From: Anagrus nilaparvatae
Lineage: Eukaryota > Arthropoda > Insecta > Hymenoptera > Mymaridae
DNA: 64,000 bases
NCBI GenBank assembly: GCA_022575985.1
Contig: JAKSXM010000007.1
Location: 5,706,501 to 5,770,500, forward strand
Direction of reading: 5' to 3'
A program made the position numbers and the translations under genes. This document shows, piece after piece, positions 37,385 to 49,854 of the stretch (the first letter of the stretch is position 1; each line of letters begins with the position of its first letter). The notes under the pieces were generated by a model, which was not told the origin of the DNA, made no database searches, and was given only the letters and a program-made list of their open reading frames with translations.

Positions 37385-38060
37385 AATAACCAGCGCCTTC
37401 AAGGAGTTCGTACACAGTCAAGTAATTTATAAACAGTGCCAGTAAATAAATATTTTGAAAAATCTTACAATACTAAGAATACTTTTTTTATTCCATAAGG
37501 AATTCAGAATCTTGTCTGGAGTAGTTTTGATTCATTCTAATAGGATTGAATATTTATTTTTATCAGAAAGCATTCGATTTGTAAAATGTTTTAAAGTCAA
37601 AATCCATGTAAACATTGTTAATAAAATTTTCATCTACTCACAGAAAATGTTTACGGCTTAAATAATTTAAGTAATTTTTTTGTTTTAAGTAATCAAATCA
37701 AAGGCTTAAATCAAAATGCATTTGGAAAAAGAATTAAAAAATTTAACAAGCATTAATTCATCTGGAAACAGGCAATTGTTCTTCAATTTGAAAGCTAAAC
37801 TCAATTGAGTTTCACCTTTCCGATTCTCCCGTTTCCTAAAAAATTCAAACTTAGCTAATAGTAACATTAGTTTTATTTACAAAGATTGGACTCAGTTATC
37901 GTTACCAAATATTAATTTATCAAACAATACGTTTATCCATTTACAAATAACAATTTCTTACAATATTTTTTATTTATTTTAATTTGCAAACTTTAATCAT
38001 CAGCAACTTTTTATTCATAAATTGATGATTTTTCCATTGTAGACTTTAAATGTTTTATTT
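37385..38060 (+). pseudogene. decayed Toll-like receptor relic (type C)
   Basis: Exon 2 end (37440-37580: ATATTTTGAAAAATCTTACA..), exon 3 (37640-37950: ..TCTGGAAACAGGC..; TTTACAAAGATTGGACTCAG) and the start of exon 4 (about 38015-38060) are recognisable in order, with indels and stops throughout. It matches the relic at 46100-47330, including the leader AACCAGCGCCTTCAAGGAG. Confidence 0.75.
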
Positions 38061-38145
38061 TAGAATTCATTACATTAAATACTTTATATATGATGAAAAC
38101 ACCCGGGAAAAAATTGAACTTTTACATAAATCAAAAAAATATGTA

Positions 38146-39468
38146 TTTTAAGTAATTTAGTATGTCGTATTTGGTAATTTTAGGTTATTTTATTTTTATA
38201 AATTATGAATTCTTATATACGGAAATGATGACCCAAAATCATATCTTGCTCTCTCTTTAATTTATAATATTTAGATCAGTAACCCTTTTGGTAATAAATT
38301 AACCACTTTGAATTTATTTGATTATAATTAAACCGGTGGCGTTCAACTTCATTTTTGTAAATAATAATTTCTAATAAATAAATATTAATTATTTTTGTAC
38401 ATTTATTAAATTTTGTTTGCATAAATATTCATTTACCTCCCTTTTAAATACTTTATTTTCAGGGTCTTCTGGCAACAACAACAACAAAAGGTAGGTCCAA
38501 TATGGCCGTTGTTGCTCAGAAACGTATTTTTGATGTTAATGACTTTCCTAACTAAATATTTCAAATTAATTTATTGGTCTCATATGACCCCGATCATATT
38601 ACTATTCCAATGTCAACTCTGATTCTTTTAGTGTGTATTTTGCGTCACTTATTAACTCGATACTGGTTACAATGCAAATGAATTGAAGGGCTATAAAAAT
38701 ATTAAATTTTCCTCTGTGAAAGAAAAGTCCTATACAATTTCATTAAAAATGTTTTAAATATTATAATAATAAATTTAACACAATAAATATTATATATTAG
38801 ATTACGTTTTTGATAAGTTGTGCAGATTATATTACATGTATACTGTACTTAAATTTAGTATTTCACGCTTTTTTTGTTTTCCTATTTAATCATTTCCAAC
38901 TTAATAGAATGTTTTATTCCAACGATCCTTATACTTTTTATAGATTTTGATACTATAAAGGAAGGTATAATATACAGTCTTAAATAACTCGATTGTGTGA
39001 TATTTTGTAACATACTTATTTAAAATATTGTCAGCGAAAAATTGATAACTTTAAATGAAAATAAAATTTGTGGCGTAAAAAATTTAGGTCATAATACAAT
39101 ATTTCTAAAGTCATGTTTACCTGGATTAATCATATTACTAGAATAAAAATAATATTCTGGTGTAAGAATATATACTCTGTTTGAAACAAAAATGCTAGTA
39201 ATTAATTAAATTACAAAATATAATTATCAAAATAAATATTGTATTTGAAAAATACTCTTAATCTTTACTTTATTACTTCACTATTTATTATTTTTAAATA
39301 AATAAAAATGTAAATAAAATTCTTTAATGATAAATAAGTATCTTAAATTTTTGGTAAACTAAAAATTATATTTCAACTATTTAGTTGATTAAAATTTATT
39401 TTTTTTAAATTATTTTTAAAATTCTAAATTTTTAAAATACTTAGAATTTTAAACTTCTCTTATAAAAT
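38146..39468. repeat. duplicated intergenic segment (unit 1)
   Basis: Aligns with 62599-63323 (first half, including GGCAACAACAACAACAAAAG and GTAGGTCCAATATGGCCGTT) and with 47330-48166 (second half, up to a type B start). It is part of the duplicated receptor unit. Confidence 0.75.
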
Positions 39469-39510
39469 ATGATTGGATTAAAATTATTTGTATCTCCATT
39501 ATGTTAAGAG
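39469..39510 (+). pseudogene. Toll-like receptor exon 1 stub (type B)
   Basis: ATGATTGGATTAAAATTATT aligns with the gene 5 start (ATGAGTGGATTAAAATTCTT) and has the same upstream DNA. The frame stops after 12 codons and no further exon follows. Confidence 0.6.
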
Positions 39511-39635
39511 TGAATTAGCTAGAAAGTTTAAGTGTAACCGAAAACAGGCCCTTTTTAAGCCAGTATTTCAGCAAAAAGTTGTGAGCTTTGAAGTATAAAA
39601 ATAGATTCACATATTTATACAAATAACTTACGTGT

Positions 39636-41060
39636 AACATGTTTATGTTTACTGACTACATATCTATTGCAAACATTCTAACTTTCTAAATTAAGTACCT
39701 TTTACTTGGATTTTACTTTTCCTGAATCCAAATGATTCTGAATCGCTAAGCCTGAATTATTCTTAGTCCCTAAGAATCTCCTAAGTCCCCCGCCTCGATT
39801 TTCAGGCCTTCTGGGATACCTCTTCTTTTAAGATTAGAAACATATTCGTTGATAAAATTTTACCATTTAAGAATTTGAAAATATTTCTTATTTTTTAATT
39901 TTTAAAGGTTTTTTTTCTTTATTACCAGAGGTTTTTGAATCTGTTTGATAAAATGTAATTAGAAACCACTATTAGACATAAAGCGTTAACATTGAACCCA
40001 AAAAATTCGTTTAAACTGTTAAAATGTTAAATTACGTAAATTAAATTTTTATCACCCGATTTTATTTTAAATATTAACTACAATAATATTTATTAATGTT
40101 TACGGGTAAAGATGGGACACTGTATTAAATCGAAAATAGAATAATAAAGAATGCTACCTATACATCTAAGCAAATATTTAAAATTTTCTCAAGAAAATAG
40201 TGTTGATATCTCTCCGGTGACCCTTCCATATGTACTGGAATGCTCTCATTTAACCAACTGAACTAAGAAGACCAGCAATTCAGCTTAGAGCAATTCAAAT
40301 CACTCCTGAATTATGGTTATATTTAATTCACTTAAGAAAATAAAACGTATGCCTCCTTCGGCTTTCGACAATGATTGACTCTAGCCTAAGTAAGTTTTTT
40401 TTTTTAAATTTTTTTCTCTGTTCAAATACAGACTAAATTTTCGGTCACTTTTTCTAAGCTTTTGAGAGGAAAATAATTTTAAAAATAAACGCAGTAGCAC
40501 AAAAAGAATTTGATTTTTGAAGGCACTAAAGATCATTTTTCAGGGAAAAAATAAATTTACTGAAAAGCGTATTTAAGCGTTGTTAAATTAAGATATTTTT
40601 ACTTTTGAAATCTAAATTTATCCCTACAGTCATTTTTTAATGAATTAAAATTAAATTAATTTTAATTTTTTTTAACAAATTTAATCGCTTAAACCATTTG
40701 AACTAAAAATTTATATGGAGACTTATCATTAGTTGTACTTTTGGGAAAAAATAGTTTAGACCCATTTCTGAGACCCTTCATTTCAACTTGGGCCCAATTG
40801 GCGTAGAATCCCTCATATAGTTCTTATTAATTTATTTTTCTGTTATTTATATTTAAAACTTACAACTGGATTGTGTTCTCACACAACCAACGATCATGGA
40901 ACGTGTTCACTTATAAGAGTTTTAACGTATACTCCCTAATTATTATTAAAACAAAAAATACACTTTTTCACCCCCTCTTAAAAACGTCAATATTTCGACC
41001 CCTCCTGCCGAGCCGGACTTTTTAAATACCCCATCCAATGAACATGTTACATGTTAATAA
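39636..41060. repeat. GGAACATGT-type inverted-repeat element, diverged copy
   Basis: Begins with GTAACATGTTTATGTTTAC and ends with AATGAACATGTTACATGTTA. It shares the internal phrases 'CCTAAGTCCC', 'CACAACCAACGATCATGGAAC' and C-rich tracts with 18726-19400 and 56297-56620. It may be two elements. The 40203-40275 interval inside it is tRNA-like. Confidence 0.5.
40203..40275 (-). repeat. tRNA-derived relic (SINE-like)
   Basis: On the minus strand TTAGTTCAGTTGGTTAAATG resembles box A, and GGGTCACCGGAGAGAT lies where box B is expected. No proper cloverleaf is apparent. Confidence 0.35.
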
Positions 41061-42860
41061 ATTGATGTGATAAAAGTGTATAAGAGTAGTTAAACGAAAT
41101 TAGTATATTCAGAAAAAATAGCTATCTTCAGTAAATAAAATTTACTTGATCAGTAAAAGAGATACTTCACAGTGATCAGAGAAGTCTATTAAAGATAATT
41201 AATTTTTATTCTAAGAATTTTAATATTATCTCAAAAATAGTCATTTTTACTCTTTGGTACTGATTATTAATTTTAGCTAGTTATATCTTCAAAAAGCTAC
41301 ATTTACTTGTTTTATCATTCATAAAACTGCCTTTCTACTACTAATTTTTACCCTACAGGTGTTTTTGAACCACCAAATTTTAGTCTTAGTTCAAAAACCT
41401 ATTTATATTCATTTAGCTTTCATGAATCTCTTAAACAATCACCTATTTTTTCCATTGCCTAACCATTATTTTTGACATAAAACACAGAGTTCAATTACTC
41501 GATGCTTGTTTCTAGCCATCATGGAAAGTTAAATAGACCTATATTTTTTTAAACGTTTAATAAATAGATATTTTTTGCTTTTTCAGAATTTCGATCCAAC
41601 AAAAATAATTTTTCCCTATAAAAGATCTAATTTTACTAACGGAAATTCATTTAGGTCTTTTTTCTTTCCACAATTTATCTATATTTTAATTTAAATAAAA
41701 AATTAATTTACCTTTGATAATATCTTGATCTACTATTTCAAAATTGTCCAGGTCATTCGGATACCTCTAAATGCTTATATTGCCTTGGTGTGTGTAGGGA
41801 TGTATGTTCGAGAAAGTGTATTCTCATGTCCTCAGAACATGACTTTAAGTGATTTTATCAAGTCCTTGAAGAGAAATGTTCAAAAAACTGATTTCAAATA
41901 TGAAAATAAATTATGAAAAAATGATAAAAATGGTGAAAAATGAATTGGTTTTGAATTTAATACGTCCAAAATTTGTATAATGACCTAAAATAAATAAATT
42001 AATTGAAATTTATTTTTTAGGCACGATCACCCTATGTATGGAATACATAAATGAAATCGTGCCTTAAAGGTCATTAAATTAAAAAACAAAAATGTCCCCG
42101 CCAGGTCATTTCAATGCTTCTACATGCATATATTGCCTTGGTGTGAATAAATAATATAGTTTTCAATTTATGAGGGTGTAAATCCCATCAATTTTATTAA
42201 AGAGAAAATACTCAATAAATATGTGATTGTGCCTGAAATAAAAAAGCCTTAGCTTTTTTATAATTCTATGCGATTTTTAGTGATAAGTTTTACATATCAA
42301 AAATATAACTTTTTCGCTAAATTTGCAATTCTTATAATCGGAAAATTCCACTAATTATCGGTATAGCTTTTCCTTTTTGAAAATATCCAAACACATCTTA
42401 ATAATAGGTGAAAGTATGTATATGGAATACTCTGACTTCACCCCCAGTATGAAGTTATTTGAAGTAACCCTTTAATATTTATTAGCAACAGCCGAAATCA
42501 GCTCACATTTTCCCATTTTTTGGCTTTCATGTACAGTATGTACAGTACGGAACACACGTAAAAACTTTAAAAAATGGTTTAAAAATTCAAAACCCAGAGA
42601 AATCTTCGATCGAAAACTGTTTTCTAATTATTTTTTTACCATACCTTAATGCTTTTATATAATAAAGACCCTGAAGACCTATCTGCAACTCAACGTACGT
42701 TTCACATGGAATTAGCCATTAGTTGATTAAATAAAGTTAAAAAATAAAATACTTTTTTTGAATATTTTCAAATATATTTTGCTATCAGTGGCTAATTTGG
42801 AGTAAACATAAGCTATTAAACGAATATCAAAATAAAAAAAAAATTTATAATTTTTAATTA
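41061..42860. other. intergenic DNA with minor repeats
   Basis: A direct duplication built on AGGTCATT .. ATGC.TATATTGCCTTGGTGTG is seen at about 41752-41792 and 42103-42143. A hairpin (GGCACGAT / ATCGTGCC) lies at 42020-42063. No gene is supported. Confidence 0.45.
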
Positions 42861-42928
42861 CTTAATATCCTTAATAACACATAATTGTTTGTTCATAAAG
42901 TAATTTGAAATTTATTTTAATCCTTATC

Positions 42929-42961
42929 AATAGATAAACACATATCTTATTTATTTGATAA
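42929..42961 (+). promoter_or_regulatory. conserved upstream block with GATA-type sites (gene 4)
   Basis: Same block as before gene 3, with AGATAA and TGATAA, about 110-140 bp before the start. A second conserved stretch, AAGAGAATCTACCAAATATT, follows at about 43028 and runs up to the start codon. Confidence 0.35.
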
Positions 42962-43068
42962 AAAAAACTTCGTTTAACTCATTCTATAAAAATTTTTAAT
43001 AAGTATTTAGTTATAAATTTAAAACATTAAGAGAATCTACCAAATATTTCAGTTATTTTATCTTCATA

Positions 43069-45910
43069 ATGAATTTATCAGGAAATTTGTTTGAAAAATT
43101 GTTATCTTTTTATATCTGTTTGCTTTTACTATTGTTAACCAAATGCATACAGTCTACTTTCATTTGCCAAACTGATCATTTATGTGAATGCAAAAATACT
43201 GCAGATAATAGATTTGAAATTCAATGTGAAAACGGAAGGGTAATGATATTAAAATCAAATGTAAACGATTCAAGTAAAATTGATTCAATAGAATTTGAAC
43301 ATATTGGGGTACCAATAAAGAAAAAAGATTTTGAAAATTACACTGATATCAGATCTCTTTTTTTTTTTGATATTCCAGAGGGCAATAATTTTGAAACAGT
43401 AGATCGAAATATTATTAAAGGTAAATTAATTTTTTTTTTTATTAAATAGATAAACAATAAACTATATTTTATTTTAGATCTTTCAAAATTAGACGAATTA
43501 GTTTTGCAAGGAACTTATTTTAAAATTCTGCCTGGTTTTTTTAAAAACACTAAAAAACTCAAGTTTTTACGGTTGCTTAGAATTTCTATATCAGATATTG
43601 GGCCACAGGGTATATTTGATGAATTGAAAAATATTGAATTAATAACTATTTTAAAAAGCAACTTAACCTTCAAATCTAGTTTACTTAAAAATTTAAAACA
43701 TTTAAAAAGTTTGGAAATAAGTGAAGGAAAAATTGCCTACATTCCACAAAATTTTTTTGCAAATAATCCAAAACTTGAAGATATTTGCCTTCAGTCAAAT
43801 AAATTACGTGAATTACCAGTAAATATTTTCAAGAATCTTACAATACTAAAAAAACTTAATTTAGGCAATAACGAATTAAAATTCTTGCCTTCCGGAATTT
43901 TTAATTATTCAAAAAAGATTGAACATTTAGACTTATCAAAAAATTTTTTGAAATCAATCAATGAGTAAGTATTTTTTTTACAAAATGTCTATATTCTCAG
44001 TTTTCTGTGGAAAATATTTTCCTTTAAAAATCATCTAAATATTGTTAAAATAATAAGTTCACTTTCTTACAAGAAGTATGTTTGCTGGCTTAATTAATTT
44101 AGAAGAATTATATATTTCGGATAATGAGATCACTTACATAAGCCAAACCACATTTCAAGTTTCGTATAAATTAAAAATAATAAATTTATCTGGAAATAAA
44201 CTATCAACCTTCAACGAAGAAGCTAAAGCCAGTTTTGTGTCACCTTTTCAATTTTCCCGTTTTCTAAAAAAACTAATCTTAGCTAATAATAATATCAGCA
44301 GCATTTACAAAGATTGGACTCAGTTATGGTTCATAAAAATTATTTTATCAAACAACAAAATTACTCATTTACAAGTAAATATTTATTATAATGATTTTTA
44401 CCATTGTTTATTTTTATTAGTAAAAACTCTCGTAAAAACTTTTCATCATAGATTGAAGATATTGGTTACTACAAACTTTTAGATGTTTCTCATAATAGAA
44501 TTTCTCGGATATCATTATCTTTAAAAGATGTAGACAAATTGCCCTGTATATCAAACGATGGTCCTTGTCTTACACGTACCGTTATTCTAGAAAATAACCC
44601 CGTACTATGCGGATGTGAGATGTACGATTTTCTTAGAATGATTAAAAAAAAAGATCCTGGGCTTGAATTTAAGACTCACAATCTTCATTGTCGTGGTGGT
44701 TACCATAATAACACCGAAATCAATGATTTGAAATATAAAAGTTTTCAATGCAGATTACAGCACAATAATATTTCCAAATACGATGTTTGTTCTGGAGTTT
44801 GTAACTGCTATCTGAGGCCGTTCGATAACACAACATTCATAGATTGCGAAAATAAAAATCTATCGGTTGTACCACAACTATTGAGTTTAAAAAATGCATC
44901 TAAAATTCAGTTAAATTTAAAGTCAAATTATATAAAAGAACTCCCATTCATGCAGCAACCGGGATTCAATAAAGTTGAAGTTTTAGATTTATCGAGCAAT
45001 CTAATTACCCAGTTTGACGAAAATATTTTTAATTCCAATATTAAGGTAATATTTACATTATTAGATACATTATATTACAAGTGATAAAATTACATTAAAT
45101 TCTTAGGAGCTGAATCTATTCAACAATAACATATATTCATTTCTGAATGCCGATACTCTTAAAAGATATTTTAGTAAAATTCAAAATTTTAAAATGTCTT
45201 GGCATTGTAATTGTTCTAATGTTCAACTCTTAATTGAAGAATCGAATAAAATGAACTTACGTGAATTAAAAAATATTACCTGCTTTGAAAAAAATATTTC
45301 AATTTATGAATTCAAAAATGATCATTGTCCAAATGAATTTCGAACTCTTATTTATGTAACTGTTTTACTAACATCACTGGTCTTTTTTATAGGTATTTCG
45401 ATTGTATTATTAACTCAAATATTTTCACGCTCAAAAAAATTAAATCATTGGTGGATCATTGAAAGTGATTTAAATATCAATAAAAAGTATGACATTTTCC
45501 TTAGCTTTTGTCACAAAGACGAAGATTTTGTTTTGAAAGAATTTCTTCCGAAAATTGAGGAAAGTAAAACTCATTACAGCATTTGTATTCACATTCGAGA
45601 TTGGATGGCTGGTGAGTGGATTCATAACAATATCATAAAATCGGTAACTGAATCAAAATCTACAGTCATTATCTTGACAGAGAATTTTATTCAAAGTCTT
45701 TGGGGCATGACGGAACTTCGAGTTGCTTATATTCAGCTGTTATTACGAAGAAATACTAAAATAATTATAATTTTATACGAAGAATTCAGAATGTTGAAAA
45801 ATTTAGAGTTTGAATTAAATAACTACTTACTGATGAGTACTATTATCGAATGGAAGGATCCATTCTTTTGGAAAAAATTATTTAAGGCCTTACCGAATCA
45901 CTCTTTTTAA
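43069..45910 (+). CDS. Toll-like receptor, type A, gene 4 (complete, 845 aa, five exons)
   Basis: Exons: 43069-43420, 43478-43964, 44074-44374, 44452-45045, 45107-45910. Phases are 1, 2, 0, 0, with all GT..AG and an open joined frame. Signal peptide is about 1-29, then a cysteine motif FICQTDHLCECKN. About ten LRRs lie in exons 1-4 (consensus LxxLxLxxNxLxxLPxxIF), followed by LRR-CT (NPVLCGCEMYDF), LRR-NT (CSGVCNCYLRPFD), a second LRR block and a second cysteine cluster. TM is about 658-684. TIR runs from box 1 KYDIFLSF (705-712) and box 2 RDWMAGEW (742-749) to FW (832-833). The proline of the usual Toll BB loop is not present in box 2. Introns are short (57-109 bp). Polyadenylation signal AATAAA is at about 45920. 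It should signal through TIR adaptors at the plasma membrane; the ligand is unknown. Confidence 0.92.
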
Positions 45911-46099
45911 TAGCTAGTCAATAAAATATTTTGAATATTCTGAGTTAAAAGAAAAAATATATAAAATATAAGTTTTTAATAATTATTGCAAGAAAATATT
46001 TTAATATTTTTGATAGATCAAATATTTCTTGGTAATTAGTGCCATTTTTTGTCATTTGCAAAGGAAAAAATTCTTAGCTGCAAAATACCGCTAATCGAA

Positions 46100-47330
46100 A
46101 TTTTTCATAAAAATAACCAGCGCCTTAAAGTAGTTCGTACACAGTCAAGTAATTTATGAACAGTGCCAGTAAATATTTTGAAAAATCTTCCAATATTAAA
46201 AATACTTTCTTTATTCTATAAAGAATTCAGAATCTTACCTGGAGGAGTTTTGAATCACTCCAATAGGATTGAATATTCAGTTTTTTCAGATAATTACTTT
46301 GAATCAATCAATGAGTAAGCATTCAATTTGTAGAAAGTTTTAAAGTCAAAATCCACGTAAATATTGTTAATAAAATTTACATATACTCAAGGAGAATGTT
46401 TGCGGGCTTAATTAATTAAAATTTTTTTTGATGTTGTAAATAATCAACTTAAATGCATAAATCAAAACGCATTTAAAGAATTGAAGAAGTTAACAAACAA
46501 TAATTTATCTGGAAATAGGTTATTGTTCTTCAAAAAAGAAGCTAAGATCAATTGAGTTTCGATTCAATTTCCAGCTATATCAGCATTCACTTAATCTGTG
46601 AATGTTGTATCAGGCCATTTGATAACAGAGCACTCATAGATTGTGCAAATTAAAAGCTTTCGATAATACCACAACTATTAAGTATTAAAAATGCATTGAA
46701 AATTCAGTTACATTTAAACTGGAATATAATAAAAGAATTTCCATACATGCACACACCTGTCCTGAAGGAATATTCATACAAACTAAAGTGGTGACAAGAA
46801 TGGATTAATTTTATTCATTTTAAATACTTTTTATCTGATGAAAACACCTGAACTGAAAAAAACTGGAACTTTTCGAGAACTTTTTTTTTTTAGGACACGA
46901 CGAATTTTCGAAATATCTCTTATGATCTCCGCTGATATTTTCAGATCTCCGGAGATCTGAAGTTATTGCGAATTTCGGGTGATTCCTTTAATTCTCCGCA
47001 GATCTCCAAAGATTACTTTTGATATCTGGAAATTACATTTTATCTCTGGAAATAACTGGAGATTTCAATAGATAAAATTTTAGGAGATGAATCTATTCAA
47101 AAACAACATAATTATCTGCATTTCTAAGTGCTAAAATTCTCTATAGATATTTTAGTAAAATTTATAATTTTAAAATGTCTAAGCATTGTAATTATTCTAA
47201 TGTTCAATTCTTATCCAATGAATCAAACAAAATGGAGTTATGGAGTTACATGAATTAAAAAATATATAAACTGTAAAATATTTCATCATATCAATTCAAA
47301 ATTGACTAATGTCCAAACGAATTTTAATTT
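46100..47330 (+). pseudogene. decayed Toll-like receptor (type C), exons 2-5
   Basis: In order: exon 2 end (46155-46317, closing with an intact ATGAGTAAG donor), exon 3 (46390-46570), exon 4 LRR-NT part (46590-46755: ..ATCAGGCCATTTGATAAC..) and exon 5 start (47081-47326: ..GCATTGTAATTATTCTAATG..). All are full of stops. TM and TIR are missing. An unrelated insert at 46760-47060 carries the palindrome AGATCTCCGGAGATCT. Exon 3 resembles type B, while exon 5 resembles type A. Confidence 0.8.
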
Positions 47331-48166
47331 CAATATTACATAGCTATATTACTATTCCAATGTCAACTCTGAATTTTTTAGTGTGTATTTTAGTCACTTA
47401 TTAACTTGATACTAGTTACAATGCAAATAAATTGAAGGGCTATAAAAAGTATTAAATTTTCCACTAATAAAGAAAAGTTCTATATTATTTTATTTAAAAT
47501 GTTTTAAATATTATGATAATAGATTTAACACAATAAATATTATAGATTAGATTATGTATGTTTTGTAAGTTGCGCAAGTTTTATTACATGTATGATATAT
47601 CGTACTTAAATTTAGTATTCCACGTTTTTATTGTTTTCCTATTTAATCATTTCCAACTTAATAGTAGGTATTATTCGAACGATATATATATTATTTGAGA
47701 CCGTCAACAATATAGTCTTAAATAATTCGATTGTGCGATATTCATAGTTATCTGAAATATTGTCAGCGAAAAATTGATAACTTTCGATGAAATTCGTACA
47801 GTAATAAATTTAGGTCATATACAATATTTCTAAAGTCATGTTTAACTGGTTTAATCATATTATTAGAATAAAAATAATATTCTGGTGTAAGAATATATAC
47901 TCTGTTTGAAACAAAAATACTAGTAAATAATTAAATTACAAAATATGGTTATCAAAATAAATATTGTATTTGAAACATACTCTTAATCTTTACTTTATTA
48001 CTTTACTATTTATTGCTTTTAAATAAATTTAATGATAAATACGTGTCTTAATTTTTTGATAAACTAAAAATTATACGTCAACTATTTAGTTCATTAACAA
48101 TTTTTTTTTTTTTTAATTATTTTTAAAATTCAAATATTTAAAATACTGAGAACTCTTTTATAAAAT
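47330..48166. repeat. duplicated intergenic segment (unit 2), 5' flank of gene 5
   Basis: Aligns with 38598-39468: shared GATACTAGTTACAATGCAAA, GAAGGGCTATAAAAA and AAGAATATATACTCTGTTTG blocks in the same order. It places gene 5 in the same relative position as the stub at 39469. Confidence 0.75.
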
Positions 48167-49743
48167 ATGAGTGGATTAAAATTCTTTTATTTTTATGCAT
48201 TTTTATTGGGAGTGTTGTTAATTGAACACGTAGAGGCCGATTTCATTCGTCAAAATGGTGATGTATGTGAGTTTAAAAAGAAAAATTATGGACCTGGATT
48301 TTTTATGAATTGTAAAAATGACAAACACATCAGTTTATTTCGAACTATAGGAGATTTTAACAAAATTAGTAGTATGGATCTTAGAAATATCGGATTCTCT
48401 AGAAGCCTTGGATCAAAGATATTTATGCTAATTCCTAAAAAATAATTATTTTAAATTATTTTCTTACAGAAATATGATCGATGGATTGTATCATTTGGTA
48501 GCTTTAAATTTTAAATATAATCAAATTACCTACATTGATCAAAACGCATTCAAAAATTTTAAAAAGTAGTTGATTTTTCTAAAAATAAATTGTCAATATT
48601 CCATGAAAAAGCTAACATTGAGTTCCTATCACCTTTCCAGTTTTTGAGTTTAGATAGTAATAACATCAGCTTTATTTAGAAAAATTGAAAACGATTTTGG
48701 TTTTCAAAAATTTACTTATAACACAATGCCATTATTCAAATACAAGTAAATATTTCTTACATTATTTTTTATTTATTTTATCTTTTTAGCTTTTTAGATT
48801 TTAATCAATACCAGATTTTTTCCTTAGATTGATGCTATTCATTACTTTAGTCTTTTGGATATATCTGTTTATAAAATTTCACATTTATCAAAATCTTTGA
48901 CAGATATAAATCAAATACGGAACATACTAACACTTGAAGTCGGTGAAACATCTGGTGAAGATATTATCCTCCGCACAATTAGTATTGATAAAAATCCATT
49001 ATTCTGTGGATGCGATATTTATAATTTTCTGCAGGTGTTAAAAAAAAGAAGCAGCAGAATCAAATTCAAAACTAATAATCTTTTCTGCCACGATGATTAT
49101 TTTAATAACACCAAAATCAAAGATTTGGATTATAAGATTTTTCGATGCAAAGTACAATTTGATAATTTATCCCAAGATAATGCATGAGCAGGTATATGCA
49201 ACTGTTCGATCAGGCCATTTGATAACACAACTTTTATAAATTGTGCTAATAAAAATCTTTCAAAAATACCATCGTTAATGAGTGTAGAAAATGCATCAAA
49301 AATTGAGTTCAATTTGCAATCGAATAAACTAGAAGATCTTCCAGACGGAGAGCAACCAGGTTTTAATAAAGTAAAACTGTTAGACTTGTAAAACAATCTG
49401 ATAATTCAGTTTGATGAAAATATTTTGAATTTTAGTTTTAAGGTAAAAATTTATTTATATTAAAAACTTATCGATAAAAATTTTTACATAAAAGATTTTG
49501 TTATTTTAGATTTTGAGGCTAGAAAATAATCAAATAAATTCAACATTAAACGCAACCGTTCTTAAGAAATATTATACGCCATTCAAAAACTTAAATTTAC
49601 AAAATAATTCATGGAATTGTGAATGTTCAATTTTTGAACCATATGGTGTAGATTCACATGCACTAGAAAATATTACCTGTTTATCAAACAAAATTTCAAT
49701 ATCTCAATTTGAAAAAGATTATTGTTCAATCTTATTTAATTAA
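48167..49743 (+). pseudogene. Toll-like receptor, type B, gene 5 (no exon 2, TM or TIR)
   Basis: Exon 1 begins at 48167 with a signal peptide and cysteine motif, but a deletion joins its end to the region before exon 3, so exon 2 is gone. Exon 3 (about 48474-48747) has stops. Exon 4 (48828-49442) keeps NPLFCGCDIYNF but has TGA at about 49185-49187 and TAA/TAG-type breaks later. Exon 5 (49510-49743) keeps the second cysteine cluster (SWNCECSIF) and then stops at NYCSILFN-type text just where the transmembrane helix starts in gene 2. The DNA after 49743 matches the 5' flank of gene 2, so the end was lost by a deletion or unequal exchange. Confidence 0.85.
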
Positions 49744-49744
49744 A

Positions 49745-49850
49745 TAAGTGAAGATATAAATAAAATTATTAACTGATAAACTATATATCTTTTTTCTTAG
49801 TAAAAAAAAAAAAAATTTGCTGCAATTAATTTGACATGAATAATTTTTTT
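49745..49850 (+). repeat. displaced type B 5' flank
   Basis: Matches 10250-10340, upstream of gene 2 (AACTGATAAACTATATATCTTTTTT and the following A/T tracts). It abuts the broken exon 5 of gene 5 and marks a recombination joint. Confidence 0.55.
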
Positions 49851-49854
49851 TCTT

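Noticed and set aside
46840..46870. CTGATGAAAAC as a hammerhead core
   Set aside because: No stem II between the two core parts and no partner helices.
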